From contig DKPP01000010.1 of NCBI GenBank assembly GCA_002471255.1, positions 35,295 through 99,294 on the forward strand: DNA of 64,000 bases, given 5' to 3'. The position numbers and the translations under genes are program-made. The stretch is from Akkermansiaceae bacterium UBA7331 (GTDB taxonomy: Bacteria; Verrucomicrobiota; Verrucomicrobiia; Verrucomicrobiales; Akkermansiaceae). Every line of letters begins with the position of its first letter. Position 1 is the stretch's first letter. A model generated the notes under the pieces. The model made no database searches. It had not been told where the DNA came from and saw only the letters and a list, made by a program, of their open reading frames with translations. Of this stretch, positions 17,501 to 25,928 are shown piece by piece.

Positions 17501-17717
17501 GCTCTACGGTAAGGGGTTCGATATAGGTATGGTCAGCCATACCTGGGTCGGTCATAATCGTTGCAGGATTGGAATTGACCAATACCACTTCATAGCCCTC
17601 AGCTCTTAAAGCTTTACATGCTTGAGTGCCGGAGTAGTCGAACTCACATGCTTGACCAATGATGATAGGTCCGGAGCCGATAATAAGAATTTTGCGGATA
17701 TCTTCGCGTTTTGCCAT
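14520..17717 (-). CDS. carB: Carbamoyl-phosphate synthase large subunit
   Basis: 1065 residues, full length. CarB makes carbamoyl phosphate from bicarbonate, ammonia (from glutamine via CarA) and two ATP, feeding pyrimidine and arginine synthesis in the cytoplasm. The two homologous synthetase halves are clear: IIGSGPIIIGQACEFDYSG with an ATP-grasp MGGTGGGI in the first, and IIGGGPNRIGQGIEFDYT with VLGGRGME in the second. The C-terminus is the MGS-like allosteric domain (STEGTAAHL, NTPVDRAS). carA is not in the window. The gene is flanked by its own terminator and by a 221-bp upstream region that must contain its promoter. Confidence 0.97.
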   Translation of the reverse strand: MAKREDIRKILIIGSGPIIIGQACEFDYSGTQACKALRAEGYEVVLVNSNPATIMTDPGMADHTYIEPLTVERITAVIEKEKPDALLPNLGGQTALNLASKLHEEGILAKNGVEVIGVDLDAIARGEDRIIFKETMTKIGVPVARSEPIYTVEEAEKIANELGYPVVLRPAYTMGGTGGGIVYNVEELREIVPRGIAASLINQVLVEECVLGWEELELEVVRDSKGQKITVCFIENVDPMGVHTGDSFCVAPMLTVSQKIQDLLQDYSYRILEAIGVTGGTNVQFAHNREDDRIIVIEINPRTSRSSALASKATGFPIASVSTKLASGITMDELPYWRKGSLEKYEPYGDYVVTKFARWAFEKFPKAADKLGTQMKAVGEVMSIGKNFKESFQKAVRSLEIGRSGLGRVAKLQETPTPELREKITYGNSERFFQIYELLLRGTPAEEIIKLTKISSYFINEMKELADFDLSLDQYNWESMPVEILKQAKVLGFSDKYLAPIFKVEEREIRARRIENNIIATYNKVPVSGVENAEYYYSTYSGAADEVPVSDNKKIMIIGGGPNRIGQGIEFDYTCVHAAFTLRDAGYESIMINCNPETVSTDFDTANKLYFEPVTVEDVLTIYDKEKPEGVIVQFGGQTPLNIAQALKDAGVKILGTQPEGIRLAEDREYFRERMIALGIRQPESGTGRSLEEAVELANKIGYPVMVRPSFVLGGRGMEVIYDEENLKRYAIEAIQVSPEYPMLIDRFLDNAIEAEVDALADGTDTFVATVMEHIELAGIHSGDSACAIPPVTIDPKHIRTIEEQASLIAKDFNVKGILNVQFAICDDQVYIIEANPRASRTVPIVSKVTNISMARYATEIMLGKTLKELGVQPQPCRFVGVKEAVFPFNMFPEVDPVLGPEMRATGEVMGIADNFGMAYYKAQEAAGCILPTAGKVLVTVSDRDKKYIEPIVRDLMSLGFAIVSTEGTAAHLQSVGINPEVVSKLHEGRPNLGDMIKNKQIDLIINTPVDRASMIDDSFIRMQSIQQKIPYMTTIAAAKATVEGIRSAQAGKTEPRSLQEYHNA

Positions 17718-17873
17718 CGTGTAGTACCTCTATTTTTGTCCGGGGTGAATAAAAAATAATGGAAAAATAGGCCCGCTCCAAGGTGCGCTGCTTTGTACTG
17801 CGTCGGCATCCCCGGCACATGACCTAACACAGCCTATAGGATACAGTCAGCTAAGTCAATGTCAGAATATACA

Positions 17874-17921
17874 CATTTGTACTATTTATATTACAGAATG
17901 GGGGATTCTTAAGTACAAATG
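17874..17921. promoter_or_regulatory. Spaced inverted repeat upstream of carB, after the DeoR-type gene
   Basis: Perfect 10-bp arms (CATTTGTACT and AGTACAAATG) separated by 28 bp, just beyond the stop of the DeoR-type regulator and about 160 bp upstream of carB. There is no T-run. It could be a regulator operator or a 3'-end stem; the sequence alone does not decide. Confidence 0.35.
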
Positions 17922-17938
17922 ACACAATATCGCCGGAC

Positions 17939-18700
17939 TTAGCGACTAGGTGAGACGATCTCGATGTGGTGAGATTGGAATCTTTCTATATGACTATCGG
18001 ATAGATTTTCGTTGGTGATAATCGTCTTGATATGATCAATCTTCGCGGGATAAAAGGCTAAGCTTGATTTGATGTTATCAACTGTGCTGACTAAAATAAG
18101 CTTAGTTTCAGGTTTTAGGAGTGTTTTGATAAACTCTGCCCTCTCTCTTGAGTAATATCCGGCTCCATATTCAGGGTCAATGATATCCGGACAGAGCACC
18201 ATGGTATGGATGCCAATCATTTCAATTGATTGAGCTGCAGATTGACCTAATAAAATACCTGAATCTTTGTCCAACGCGCCACCTGACAAATAAATGGTAA
18301 TTTCATTTTTTTCGTGGAGTACATTGGCTACTTCAAGACTATTGGTTACGACACCTAATTCTTGATCGGTTAAGTGTGTCGCGATCGTATGCCCTATTTT
18401 GCCCCCATCCAAAAATACGCACTCGCCTTTCTTGATAAAAGAGGTAGCCAGATTTGCCAAAGTCACAAATCGAGATGGCGTAGATTGCCTTTCCTCTTGG
18501 CAAGAATGTTGGCGAATGGAAATCGCACCGCCGTGTACTCGCTTGATTAGGCCTCGTTCCTCTAGCAAGATGAGATCGGTGCGAATCGTCTCATCTGCCA
18601 CATTAAGCTCAGCTGCCAAAAATTTAGTGCGGACAGCATGATGCTGTTTAAGTTTGTTTAGAATATATTCTAAACGCTGCGATCCTAAAAAATCAGGCAT
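17939..18700 (-). CDS. DeoR-family transcriptional regulator
   Basis: 253 residues. The N-terminal DeoR winged HTH covers about residues 5-60 (VRTKFLAAELNVADETIRTD then LEERGLIKRVHGGA, the typical recognition helix and wing). The rest is the DeoRC sensor domain, which in the family binds phosphorylated sugars; its FLDGGKIGHTIATHL and VVTNSLEVA stretches match the usual DSGTT-type and TN-S...A blocks, although the first Ser/Thr positions are altered. It is the last gene of a run on the minus strand, 9 bp after the Nudix-PPK2 gene. Its target is unknown; a spaced inverted repeat lies just downstream. Confidence 0.85.
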   Translation of the reverse strand: MPDFLGSQRLEYILNKLKQHHAVRTKFLAAELNVADETIRTDLILLEERGLIKRVHGGAISIRQHSCQEERQSTPSRFVTLANLATSFIKKGECVFLDGGKIGHTIATHLTDQELGVVTNSLEVANVLHEKNEITIYLSGGALDKDSGILLGQSAAQSIEMIGIHTMVLCPDIIDPEYGAGYYSRERAEFIKTLLKPETKLILVSTVDNIKSSLAFYPAKIDHIKTIITNENLSDSHIERFQSHHIEIVSPSR

Positions 18701-18709
18701 ATGGATAAT

Positions 18710-20044
18710 TTAATCGGGAATGACGATCTTAGTAGGGTCAAATTTAGGCTCAGGGAATGTTAAATTCAACGCTTCAAGTTTTTCTACTAAAAGACGAGCT
18801 ACCACGATATTACGGTACCATTTACGATCTGCCGGAATCACGTACCAAGGTGATGCCGGAGTGGCTGTTGCCTCGATGAGATCTTGGTATGCGGATTGGA
18901 AATCATCCCAACGTTGGCGATCATCTAGGTCATCCATGCAAAACTTCCAAAGCTTATTCGGGTCTTGCAAACGTGCGTCTAAACGACGTTTTTGCTCAGC
19001 TTTTGAGATGTTAAGGAAGATTTTGATGATAATCGTTCCTTCTTCTGCGAGCATGGATTCGAAATCGATAATGTGTTTGTATCGGCGCTTCCAAACATGA
19101 TCGGGGAAGAGTTTTTTCACACGCACTGCGATGATGTCTTCATAGTGTGAGCGATTAAAGACTGCGATTTCGCCATTGCCGGGAGTGTGTTTATGCACTC
19201 TCCATAAAAAGTCATGATCAAGTTCTTCACTTGTAGGCTTTTTAAAGGGAATGACGTGTAACCCTTGCGGATCCACTCGTGAAAAGACGTGTTTAACACA
19301 GCCATCTTTGCCGCCGGCGTCCATGGCTTGTAAGATGACTAATATCTTATGTTTGTGTTGAGCGTAGAGGCGTTTTTGAAGCTCTTGTAGCTCGTTTCTT
19401 AGTCGATCAAACTCAATTAAAGCTTCTTCTTTGGTTCCTTGGAATAAGGATTTGTCATCAGGAGCAAAGTCTTTTAGTTTGAGTTTTTTGCCTGGAGGTA
19501 CCAGATAGCGATTCATTTGATGCCTTTGTGTTGATTTAAAAGTTTTTTTCTCAGGAGGATTTAATCCTGCCGTTAATTTTGGAATTTGTAGGATTAAATC
19601 ATGAATAACCTTTTGGACTACTCCCCTTTTGAACTTAGGGAAAAGCATGGTTTTGATTTCTTCCTGATGGAACCATTTCGTGCGGGCAAACTCGGGGCTT
19701 CGTTGTAAATTGGTTCGTGGTTTCTTTGATTTACAGCGAATAAGGAAGTAGGTTTGCTCTTGCCCAGTCCAGCGAGATATTTTTTTGTGAGAAGGGGGGT
19801 ATTTATAACGTAAGCCCTCCAATTTAGTAATAATCGTGTATTCGGAAGGTCTTAGACCTACTTCTTCCCAAATTTCTCGGGCTAAAGCTCGCTCTAATGT
19901 TTCATTTTCATTTACCCCACCTTGAGGGAAATGCCAAAAGGGATTTTTCCCATGATCTTTACCGAGCAATATCAACCCGTCGGCATCCATAATGACTGCC
20001 GCTACATTGGTTCTCCATGCGTCTTTTGCCGTATTATTTGGCAT
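18710..20044 (-). CDS. Nudix hydrolase-polyphosphate kinase 2 fusion
   Basis: 444 residues with two enzymatic domains. Residues 1-155 are an RppH-like Nudix domain with a complete Nudix box at 42-64 (G-x5-E-x7-REIWEE-x-G-L). Residues 190-440 are PPK2: Walker A AMDAGGKDG at 240-248, the FNRSHYED block at 296-303 and the KKPTSEELDHDFLWR stretch typical of class III-like PPK2. PPK2 moves phosphate between polyphosphate and nucleotides; RppH-type Nudix enzymes cleave dinucleoside polyphosphates or 5'-triphosphate RNA. The fusion suggests coupling of nucleotide or alarmone hydrolysis with polyphosphate-driven rephosphorylation, which is an inference. No stop or start signal separates the domains. 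Confidence 0.9.
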   Translation of the reverse strand: MPNNTAKDAWRTNVAAVIMDADGLILLGKDHGKNPFWHFPQGGVNENETLERALAREIWEEVGLRPSEYTIITKLEGLRYKYPPSHKKISRWTGQEQTYFLIRCKSKKPRTNLQRSPEFARTKWFHQEEIKTMLFPKFKRGVVQKVIHDLILQIPKLTAGLNPPEKKTFKSTQRHQMNRYLVPPGKKLKLKDFAPDDKSLFQGTKEEALIEFDRLRNELQELQKRLYAQHKHKILVILQAMDAGGKDGCVKHVFSRVDPQGLHVIPFKKPTSEELDHDFLWRVHKHTPGNGEIAVFNRSHYEDIIAVRVKKLFPDHVWKRRYKHIIDFESMLAEEGTIIIKIFLNISKAEQKRRLDARLQDPNKLWKFCMDDLDDRQRWDDFQSAYQDLIEATATPASPWYVIPADRKWYRNIVVARLLVEKLEALNLTFPEPKFDPTKIVIPD

Positions 20045-20083
20045 GATATTTTAATGGATAATAATGAGTTAAGCTAAAATCTT

Positions 20084-22660
20084 TTATTTATTTTGCGAAG
20101 GGGTGGTCTGGGGAGTATCTGACCAAATAAAGTGTTCTAATCGGATACGTCGGGCATAATTCGATGCCTCCCTTGCTCTTGGCCCACTAGTTTGTGCCAA
20201 TTTTTCAGCTAGAGCAAGTGCGGAATTCCAGTCCTCCTGCAATTCCATCAATCTCAATGAAGAAAAACCTGCGTTATAGAACCAATACCAATCTCTTCGA
20301 CGGTTTTGACCATCATTGGTCGGAGTATGTGACAAAATATTTGCGTAATCATTTAAAGCGGCAGAAATATCACCAATGCGTTCGTAACATTGTGCGCGTT
20401 GGGAAAGCGCCTTAAATTTCCATGCTAAACCGATGTTTGGGCTATCCAATATCTCTGTGCAAAGTTTGACGGCTTGTTGAAGTTTGATTTTATCTTCGTT
20501 GGCCTCTTGTATCCAAGCGTCTGCTTGGATGGAAAGCGCCATCAATTTATCATAATGCGATAAATTTTGCTTCATTAATTGATTAAGCTTATCAATAGAC
20601 TCTTGGCTTTGCCCCATTTCTAATAAAATCGAGGCTGCTTCAAGTTGAGCTGCATGAGAAAAAGGTGATGATGCGTCACTTAATCGATTAAAAATATCGA
20701 GTGCTTTTTCCAGCGTGGCAGATGTTTTGCATTGTTGAGCCGCTTTACCTGCTAAGAATAGGGCAGATTGTTTATATGAGCTATTGGGGAATTGATCGGG
20801 GAATGGTTGTAAAACAAGCAGGGCCTCGTTAAAATTACCATTCCGATAAAGTAATTCGCCCAATTTTAATGATAACAAATCTTTATTATTGTGAGCTTCG
20901 TTGTCTATAGCCTTACGGCAAGCGGCTATTGCTTCCGGCCATAATTGCAAAGCTTCAGGTAATAAGATTTCCAAAGTGATCAATCTTTCGGCTTCTTTGG
21001 TATTCAAATCCAACTGATTAAGCTCTTGGATGGTCTTTTTTGCCGTTTGTAATTCCGGTGGAGATACGCTTAATGCTACTTCAGCTAAATCAAGTAGAGC
21101 CGGCACTCGGTAGAAGGTGGAATCGGTCTTTTCAGTAAATGCTTTTAATTGATCGATGATTCCCGGATTCAATCGTTTAGCCGCATAATGAAGTTGCTCG
21201 TATTCTAAGGCTCTTTTTTCTTTCGTGCTTGTTGCTTCTAGTGGTGAAGCTTCTTGTATTTCTTTGGCTCCCGCCCAGAGAGCCGATAGGTTTTTATTAA
21301 ACAATGAGGCTTGAGATAGATGATCATTGCCCATTTGTTGTGCTTCTTGGAATAACTTGGTCGCTAAAGCATAATCTTGCTTAATAAAAGCCTCTCTTCC
21401 TTGTTGGAAAAGGATGTTTGGGTCTTTTTTAGGGTATAGAGCAATGAGTTCTCCTGCCTCTTTCGTGTGTCTCTCATTAAGCAATAAATTGATCACTTGT
21501 AAAACAAGAGCTTGAGAAGCTTGGTGCTGAGGATAATTTTTTAAAGCGGTTTGAGCTAATTTAACGGCATTCGCCCACTCATTTTTCACTAAGTAGATTT
21601 TTCCTAATGCCAATAAGGCCCAAGGTTGGCGATGTTTTTCTTTCGATTTACTCCAAGTTACTAATTTTTCGTAAATTAAAGGATCATTAAAAGCTGACTC
21701 TTTTTCTAAAAGGAGAAAAGCTTGTGCCAAATAAGGGGAATCGGGAGAAGAAGAAATGAAATTGGCTAATCGATCGTCAGCTTTGCCTGCATCAAGAGTG
21801 TTGGCTTGATCCTCTTGCCCCAATTTTTCAACGTCTGCTTGTTGTTGCTTTTCTTCATCCATTTCAGCTTGGGCCAATAAAATTTCACCCAGTTCCATCA
21901 CAGGCTTATTTTGTGCGTATTGGGTGCGGATATATTGGCTCTTTTCTAAGACTTTGCCATATTGACCTTGGGAAATGTTTTTTTTCATTTCCATCAAGTC
22001 CAAATAAGGCTTTAAAGCTTCTGTAAGATGTGGTGATTGACGTAGCTCGTCAATGGCTCGCTGGGCTTCATCCAATTGCTTGATCTCAATGAGCGTATCG
22101 ATATAGAGGAATTGAGAAAGTGATGATAATTGAGAGTTTTCTGATTTGAAAAGATTCTTTAAGGCGTTAAGCAATAAAGCGGAATCATTTAATTCTCTGC
22201 CGAGTTTAGCCTGAAATAAATAAACGTAAGGTTGTAATTCATTATTTTCAGCACTAATTTGATTGATTGCTTCCATACTGGCGACATATTTGCCTTGTTG
22301 GAGTAGTGCAATGGCCTTCCAATAATCGAGAATGTCTGAGGGAGGGAGTGTGGCAAGTACATCGAGCCCTTTTTGTGGTTCCTTGGCTCGTATAAAACTT
22401 TCCGCAAGTAAAAGATCAAGGTAAACCATATTATTATCCTGCTCCTTGACCTTTTTACGGGCTTCTTGGAAATGAGAAATAGCTATTAGGGGTAATTGGT
22501 CTTTTAGTGCCTTGAGCCCTTGTTGTATCTGTTTATTGCTTTTTAAATCTGAGGGTAAGCTAAGCTGCTCGCTCATTTGGATAGACGGAGCAGTCTGAAA
22601 AATCCCCCAGGAACTTCCCACGATCGTTAAACTTGAAAGTAAGGTGCAAAAAAGCTTCAT
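20084..22660 (-). CDS. Exported TPR-repeat protein
   Basis: 858 residues. A signal peptide is likely at 1-22 (FCTLLSSLTIVGSSWGIFQT). The remainder is almost wholly alpha-helical with repeated 34-residue-like units (for example GREAFIKQDYALATKLFQEA, KLGELLYRNGNFNEALLVLQ, QRAQCYERIGDISAALNDYA), typical of tetratricopeptide scaffolds. It probably acts in the periplasm as a protein-interaction scaffold, possibly in envelope assembly, since the next gene upstream is an M23 peptidase (17 bp gap). No enzymatic motif was seen. The partner is unknown. Confidence 0.85.
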   Translation of the reverse strand: MKLFCTLLSSLTIVGSSWGIFQTAPSIQMSEQLSLPSDLKSNKQIQQGLKALKDQLPLIAISHFQEARKKVKEQDNNMVYLDLLLAESFIRAKEPQKGLDVLATLPPSDILDYWKAIALLQQGKYVASMEAINQISAENNELQPYVYLFQAKLGRELNDSALLLNALKNLFKSENSQLSSLSQFLYIDTLIEIKQLDEAQRAIDELRQSPHLTEALKPYLDLMEMKKNISQGQYGKVLEKSQYIRTQYAQNKPVMELGEILLAQAEMDEEKQQQADVEKLGQEDQANTLDAGKADDRLANFISSSPDSPYLAQAFLLLEKESAFNDPLIYEKLVTWSKSKEKHRQPWALLALGKIYLVKNEWANAVKLAQTALKNYPQHQASQALVLQVINLLLNERHTKEAGELIALYPKKDPNILFQQGREAFIKQDYALATKLFQEAQQMGNDHLSQASLFNKNLSALWAGAKEIQEASPLEATSTKEKRALEYEQLHYAAKRLNPGIIDQLKAFTEKTDSTFYRVPALLDLAEVALSVSPPELQTAKKTIQELNQLDLNTKEAERLITLEILLPEALQLWPEAIAACRKAIDNEAHNNKDLLSLKLGELLYRNGNFNEALLVLQPFPDQFPNSSYKQSALFLAGKAAQQCKTSATLEKALDIFNRLSDASSPFSHAAQLEAASILLEMGQSQESIDKLNQLMKQNLSHYDKLMALSIQADAWIQEANEDKIKLQQAVKLCTEILDSPNIGLAWKFKALSQRAQCYERIGDISAALNDYANILSHTPTNDGQNRRRDWYWFYNAGFSSLRLMELQEDWNSALALAEKLAQTSGPRAREASNYARRIRLEHFIWSDTPQTTPSQNK

Positions 22661-22677
22661 GATAAAATATGGGTGAT

Positions 22678-23718
22678 CTATTGACTGTTCATCATCAATA
22701 GATTGATGTAACGTTTTCCGCTACCGGTCAATACGGGTGCTTTACTCGACCCGGTAACTCGACCACCTGTGCGATAGAGTTGAGTATATGGGCGAGGTGT
22801 CGCTTTGATGACCTCCGCTGCGCCACAAGGTTTGTCCGATGGGGTAAAGCTTAACGGAATTCCTTCGGAACTAAAAGCAATTTCCCATGATTGGGGGTTG
22901 GCTGACCCAGGGCGTCTTAGGATAGGGTAGCGGGATAAAATGTCAGGTAGGATTTTTGTGGCAGGTACTCGTGCTACCCATTCGATAGGGATGCTTTTGA
23001 GATAATCCCGCAATGAAAAACTCGTGCCTTCATTACATTGCTTGAGAGCAGGTCCGGGATTGATTCCCATTAGGTTCATACCATTGTAAATACCATGCTT
23101 ATTGGGAGTTGCAATTTTAAGTGATTTATACCAAGTTTCAAAATCGCGCTGTAATAAGATGCAAAACTCAAGATGTAGGTGGGATCTTTCTTTATTTAGC
23201 CCAACTCCGGAAAAACCTAGGGTGCCAATAACGTTGCCCGTGCCCACTGTTTGACCCACTTGGCATTGTGTGTCTGCCAAGTGTGCATATAAACTATATA
23301 AATTACCGCCCGGTAAAAGGTGCTCGATGACGATATATCTGCCGTATGAGCTATCGCGAGGGTTAGCTGAGACATGTACCACCTTACCGGCAGCTACAGG
23401 GTGTACCACATCTAGTGGAGTCCCATCAGCTTTACGTTTTATTGGTTTAATGTCGATGCCCTCGTGAAATTTCGTACCAAGTGGGCCGGCTTGGGTTCTC
23501 ACCAAGGTACGAGTAAATCCATAATCCCCACCCTGCCAAGGTTTGCTTTTCACTCCTTCAAAATTACGATCCACATACATGAAGAAGTCCTCGGGCTTAT
23601 TTCGAAACAAAGCATCGTTATCGGTAGGCAATCTAAGAAAAATGTCACCGACAGCCGAGCCGGCAAAGATCAGGCCGGCAAAAATAGCTTGCAAAGATCG
23701 AAATGGAAAAGCACCCAT
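22678..23718 (-). CDS. M23-family (LytM-like) endopeptidase
   Basis: 346 residues with an N-terminal signal segment (FRSLQAIFAGLIFAGSAVG). The peptidase domain has the zinc ligands of active LytM enzymes: FHEGIDI (His-x3-Asp, about residue 84-90) and SHLHLEF (His-x-His, about 180). It is expected to cut peptide cross-links in peptidoglycan in the periplasm. The C-terminal 120 residues are not similar to anything I recognise. It sits between a lipoprotein gene and the TPR protein with short gaps, suggesting co-transcription. Confidence 0.88.
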   Translation of the reverse strand: MGAFPFRSLQAIFAGLIFAGSAVGDIFLRLPTDNDALFRNKPEDFFMYVDRNFEGVKSKPWQGGDYGFTRTLVRTQAGPLGTKFHEGIDIKPIKRKADGTPLDVVHPVAAGKVVHVSANPRDSSYGRYIVIEHLLPGGNLYSLYAHLADTQCQVGQTVGTGNVIGTLGFSGVGLNKERSHLHLEFCILLQRDFETWYKSLKIATPNKHGIYNGMNLMGINPGPALKQCNEGTSFSLRDYLKSIPIEWVARVPATKILPDILSRYPILRRPGSANPQSWEIAFSSEGIPLSFTPSDKPCGAAEVIKATPRPYTQLYRTGGRVTGSSKAPVLTGSGKRYINLLMMNSQ

Positions 23719-23740
23719 AGATGAAGATGATGTTAGAAGG

Positions 23741-24292
23741 TTAGACCTCTTTGATTACTTTTTGGTTTTTCTTTTTCTCTTCTTTCTCTGCTAGTTCTTG
23801 AGCATTTAACAATAGCTTTTTGGTATGAGGTGCCATTTTAAGAATAGGTTCCTCTCTTTTTTCATCTGCAGGAGGTATTGCTTTAGCTAATTCCGCTAAG
23901 TCTGCCGGTGAAAAACCACCCCAAATGACCAATTTGCCTGTTGTTACCGGGCGAGTCAATTGAGTGATGGACATCATATTGCCATTGGCGATAGGTAAAA
24001 TAAATCTTCCTAAGTTTTCACTGGTATAGGCTTCAATACGGTTGCGTGACGCTGATTTGGCAGTGAGGACAATACCGTAGCTTCCATCATTGTGTGGAAA
24101 AGAATAATAGGATTCAAAATCTTTTTGAGATACAAAAGGAACTTTATCGTAGAGTCGTCCATTATGAGGAACACTAAATTTTCTACTTTGTCCTTCGCCA
24201 GCTTCAACGTGGAAGCTGACAGGATAGGTGCTTTCGCACGAGCATAACATTACTGAACCGAAAAGTAAGGAAAGCCATTTCATAGCCCACAT
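23741..24292 (-). CDS. Putative lipoprotein of unknown function
   Basis: 183 residues. The N-terminus (KWLSLLFGSVMLCSCES) contains a lipobox-like LCSC with Cys at 18, so it is probably a lipidated envelope protein. The middle is beta-rich, and the C-terminus is Lys/Glu-rich and helical. The upstream neighbour is the coaC-like gene (40 bp) and the downstream one the M23 peptidase (22 bp). No family recognised. Confidence 0.65.
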   Translation of the reverse strand: MWAMKWLSLLFGSVMLCSCESTYPVSFHVEAGEGQSRKFSVPHNGRLYDKVPFVSQKDFESYYSFPHNDGSYGIVLTAKSASRNRIEAYTSENLGRFILPIANGNMMSITQLTRPVTTGKLVIWGGFSPADLAELAKAIPPADEKREEPILKMAPHTKKLLLNAQELAEKEEKKKNQKVIKEV

Positions 24293-24332
24293 GATAGGAT
24301 ATCTTGGCTAGGGGGCAATCACTTAAATGATT

Positions 24333-24893
24333 TTATGGCAAATTTTTTGATGAAATTTCCAAGATTTCCGAGATACGAGCGATAATTTGATCTACCGGCA
24401 TTAGTTTTCCTTTTCCGAAATCACCACAAGCGAGCACTCCTGTGCTATCAGGTCCGAAAATATAATGATTCGGTCGTTGCGCTAAAATATTGGCATTATG
24501 TTGAGTGGCGCTATGCATCCACATCTTTTCGTTCATCGCAGGGCAGATGAGGACGGGAGCCTCACAGGCAAGGTAGAGTGAGCTTAATATATCCGGAGCT
24601 AAGCCATAGACGAACTGAGCCATTGTGTTAGCCGTAGCCGGAGCTACTACAAGTAAATCGGTTTGCTGGGCGTAGGCAATATGTGCAGGAACCCAACTTT
24701 GAGTTTCATCATCAAAGCTTGAGATCACCGGGTTTCTTGAAATCGTATGGAGTGTCAATGGAGTGACAAACTCTAATGCCTTTTGAGTGCAAACGCAATG
24801 GACATCATGGCCCAATTTAACTAGGCCGGAAGCTATATCTGCAGCCTTATAGGCAGCAATAGAACCTGTAACTCCTAATGTAATATGTGCCAT
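24333..24893 (-). CDS. coaC: Phosphopantothenoylcysteine decarboxylase (stand-alone CoaC-type flavoprotein)
   Basis: 186 residues. It matches the CoaC half of bifunctional CoaBC: GSIAAYKA near the start, the HIAYAQQTDLLVVAPATANT segment (FMN binding and catalytic His), CPAMNEKMW and the ACGDFGKGKL substrate clamp with Cys. The reaction yields 4'-phosphopantetheine in coenzyme A synthesis. The CoaB ligase domain is absent and not elsewhere in the window, so the ligase is presumably encoded separately. Other FMN-dependent Cys decarboxylases share the fold, but the PAMN and ACG motifs favour this role. Confidence 0.82.
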   Translation of the reverse strand: MAHITLGVTGSIAAYKAADIASGLVKLGHDVHCVCTQKALEFVTPLTLHTISRNPVISSFDDETQSWVPAHIAYAQQTDLLVVAPATANTMAQFVYGLAPDILSSLYLACEAPVLICPAMNEKMWMHSATQHNANILAQRPNHYIFGPDSTGVLACGDFGKGKLMPVDQIIARISEILEISSKNLP

Positions 24894-24902
24894 GAGAAAA
24901 AA

Positions 24903-25271
24903 TTAAGATGGTGAAGAGTTTTTGCCTTCATCGATCAACTTCCAAAAATGTTTGGATTCTTTGAGGCAATCATCTTCTCCTGCTGTGCTTGATAATTGAG
25001 TGCGGAATAAGAAATCGTTAAATGTGTTCGCATGTAATATGCGGTGTACGACCACTTTTTTGTCGATAACTTCAAAATAAATACGATAATCTTTCGCTAT
25101 GTATCGGTAAAGAACCTTACCATCACGTTCGATTTTCCCAAAACGTTCATCGTCTAAATTTTGGAGCATCACTTCCGTTACTTGGAACTCACCTAATAAA
25201 TCCAGTTGTTCCAAAGTAGGAATGGCGGAAACTTCAGCCGCGCTGATTTTGTTAAAAACGATTTGTAGCAC
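24903..25271 (-). CDS. RelE/ParE-like small protein
   Basis: 122 residues. The central part fits the RelE/ParE toxin fold: a basic beta segment (GKIERDGKVLYRYIAKDYRI), then YFEVIDKKVVVHRILHANTF, where the VHRILH strand-helix end is typical. An N-terminal 30-residue extension and an acidic C-terminal tail (GEDDCLKES) are additional. No antitoxin gene lies next to it; it is 9 bp ahead of the coaC-like gene. It may have lost toxicity and become a regulator, or it may be a self-contained family. Toxin activity is not supported by the context. Confidence 0.6.
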   Translation of the reverse strand: MLQIVFNKISAAEVSAIPTLEQLDLLGEFQVTEVMLQNLDDERFGKIERDGKVLYRYIAKDYRIYFEVIDKKVVVHRILHANTFNDFLFRTQLSSTAGEDDCLKESKHFWKLIDEGKNSSPS

Positions 25272-25339
25272 GTCCTTTTTGTATAAAGAATCGCCGGTTT
25301 ATTCAAGTTCTAAGTGTGCTTTGCCACTTTCCTTAAACT

Positions 25340-25377
25340 ATTTCGGCAGTAGTCCCGTTAAGGATCACTGCCGAAAT
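25340..25377 (-). terminator. Probable terminator of the purM-purF-sigma operon
   Basis: Perfect 11-bp arms (ATTTCGGCAGT and complement) around a 16-nt loop. It lies 26 bp after the sigma-linked membrane protein gene. There is only a weak T-rich stretch after it on the minus strand, so termination is likely but unproven. Confidence 0.55.
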
Positions 25378-25402
25378 CAATAGGGTATGCTAGGAATGAA
25401 TC

Positions 25403-25849
25403 CTAGTTGGAGCGTTCGCTCTTCTCTTCTTCTTTCTCATTAACAAATGGGGTTGCTTCTTCAACAACAGAATCCTCTTGTACGGATTCATTGCTGACGG
25501 AAACAAGCTGCGGAGCAGCCATTTGTTCTGTAGAAGTGCTAGAAGAATTTACCAAATTATCAGTACCTTCTTCCGGAGTATTGTTTACAATGGCGATCAC
25601 GGCACACAAAGTGATAACAGCCATAGAACCGTAAATCCAGTTCCAGCCGCTAAAACCGTTCAACGCTTGCTGTAAACGTTCAGTAAAGCTTAACGTAGTC
25701 GATTGTTTAACCGATTCTTGTGTTTGCTTTACTTGAAAATCCCTCAAGAAATTAGCCTCGAAATTAGCTTCGTATTTAGGCTCCCTTTTAGCTTTCGCCA
25801 AAAGCTCAACCAGCTTCTTTTCTTGGGCAGATGTTGGGTCAAATTGCAT
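25403..25849 (-). CDS. Putative anti-sigma-like membrane protein
   Basis: 148 residues with one membrane helix at about 73-93 (WIYGSMAVITLCAVIAIVN), a cytosolic helical N-terminus and a Ser/Glu-rich C-terminus. It directly follows an ECF sigma gene (79 bp), the standard place for an anti-sigma factor, and its one-span topology fits. No zinc-binding ZAS motif (H-x3-C-x2-C) is seen, so its mechanism would differ. The call rests on position. Confidence 0.55.
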   Translation of the reverse strand: MQFDPTSAQEKKLVELLAKAKREPKYEANFEANFLRDFQVKQTQESVKQSTTLSFTERLQQALNGFSGWNWIYGSMAVITLCAVIAIVNNTPEEGTDNLVNSSSTSTEQMAAPQLVSVSNESVQEDSVVEEATPFVNEKEEEKSERSN

Positions 25850-25928
25850 AATTCTTTATTTTTTAAAAGTCACCTTTCAAACTTATCGATACTTTGACTG
25901 GACGAGCGTTCAAAACGTTCAATTTTTT

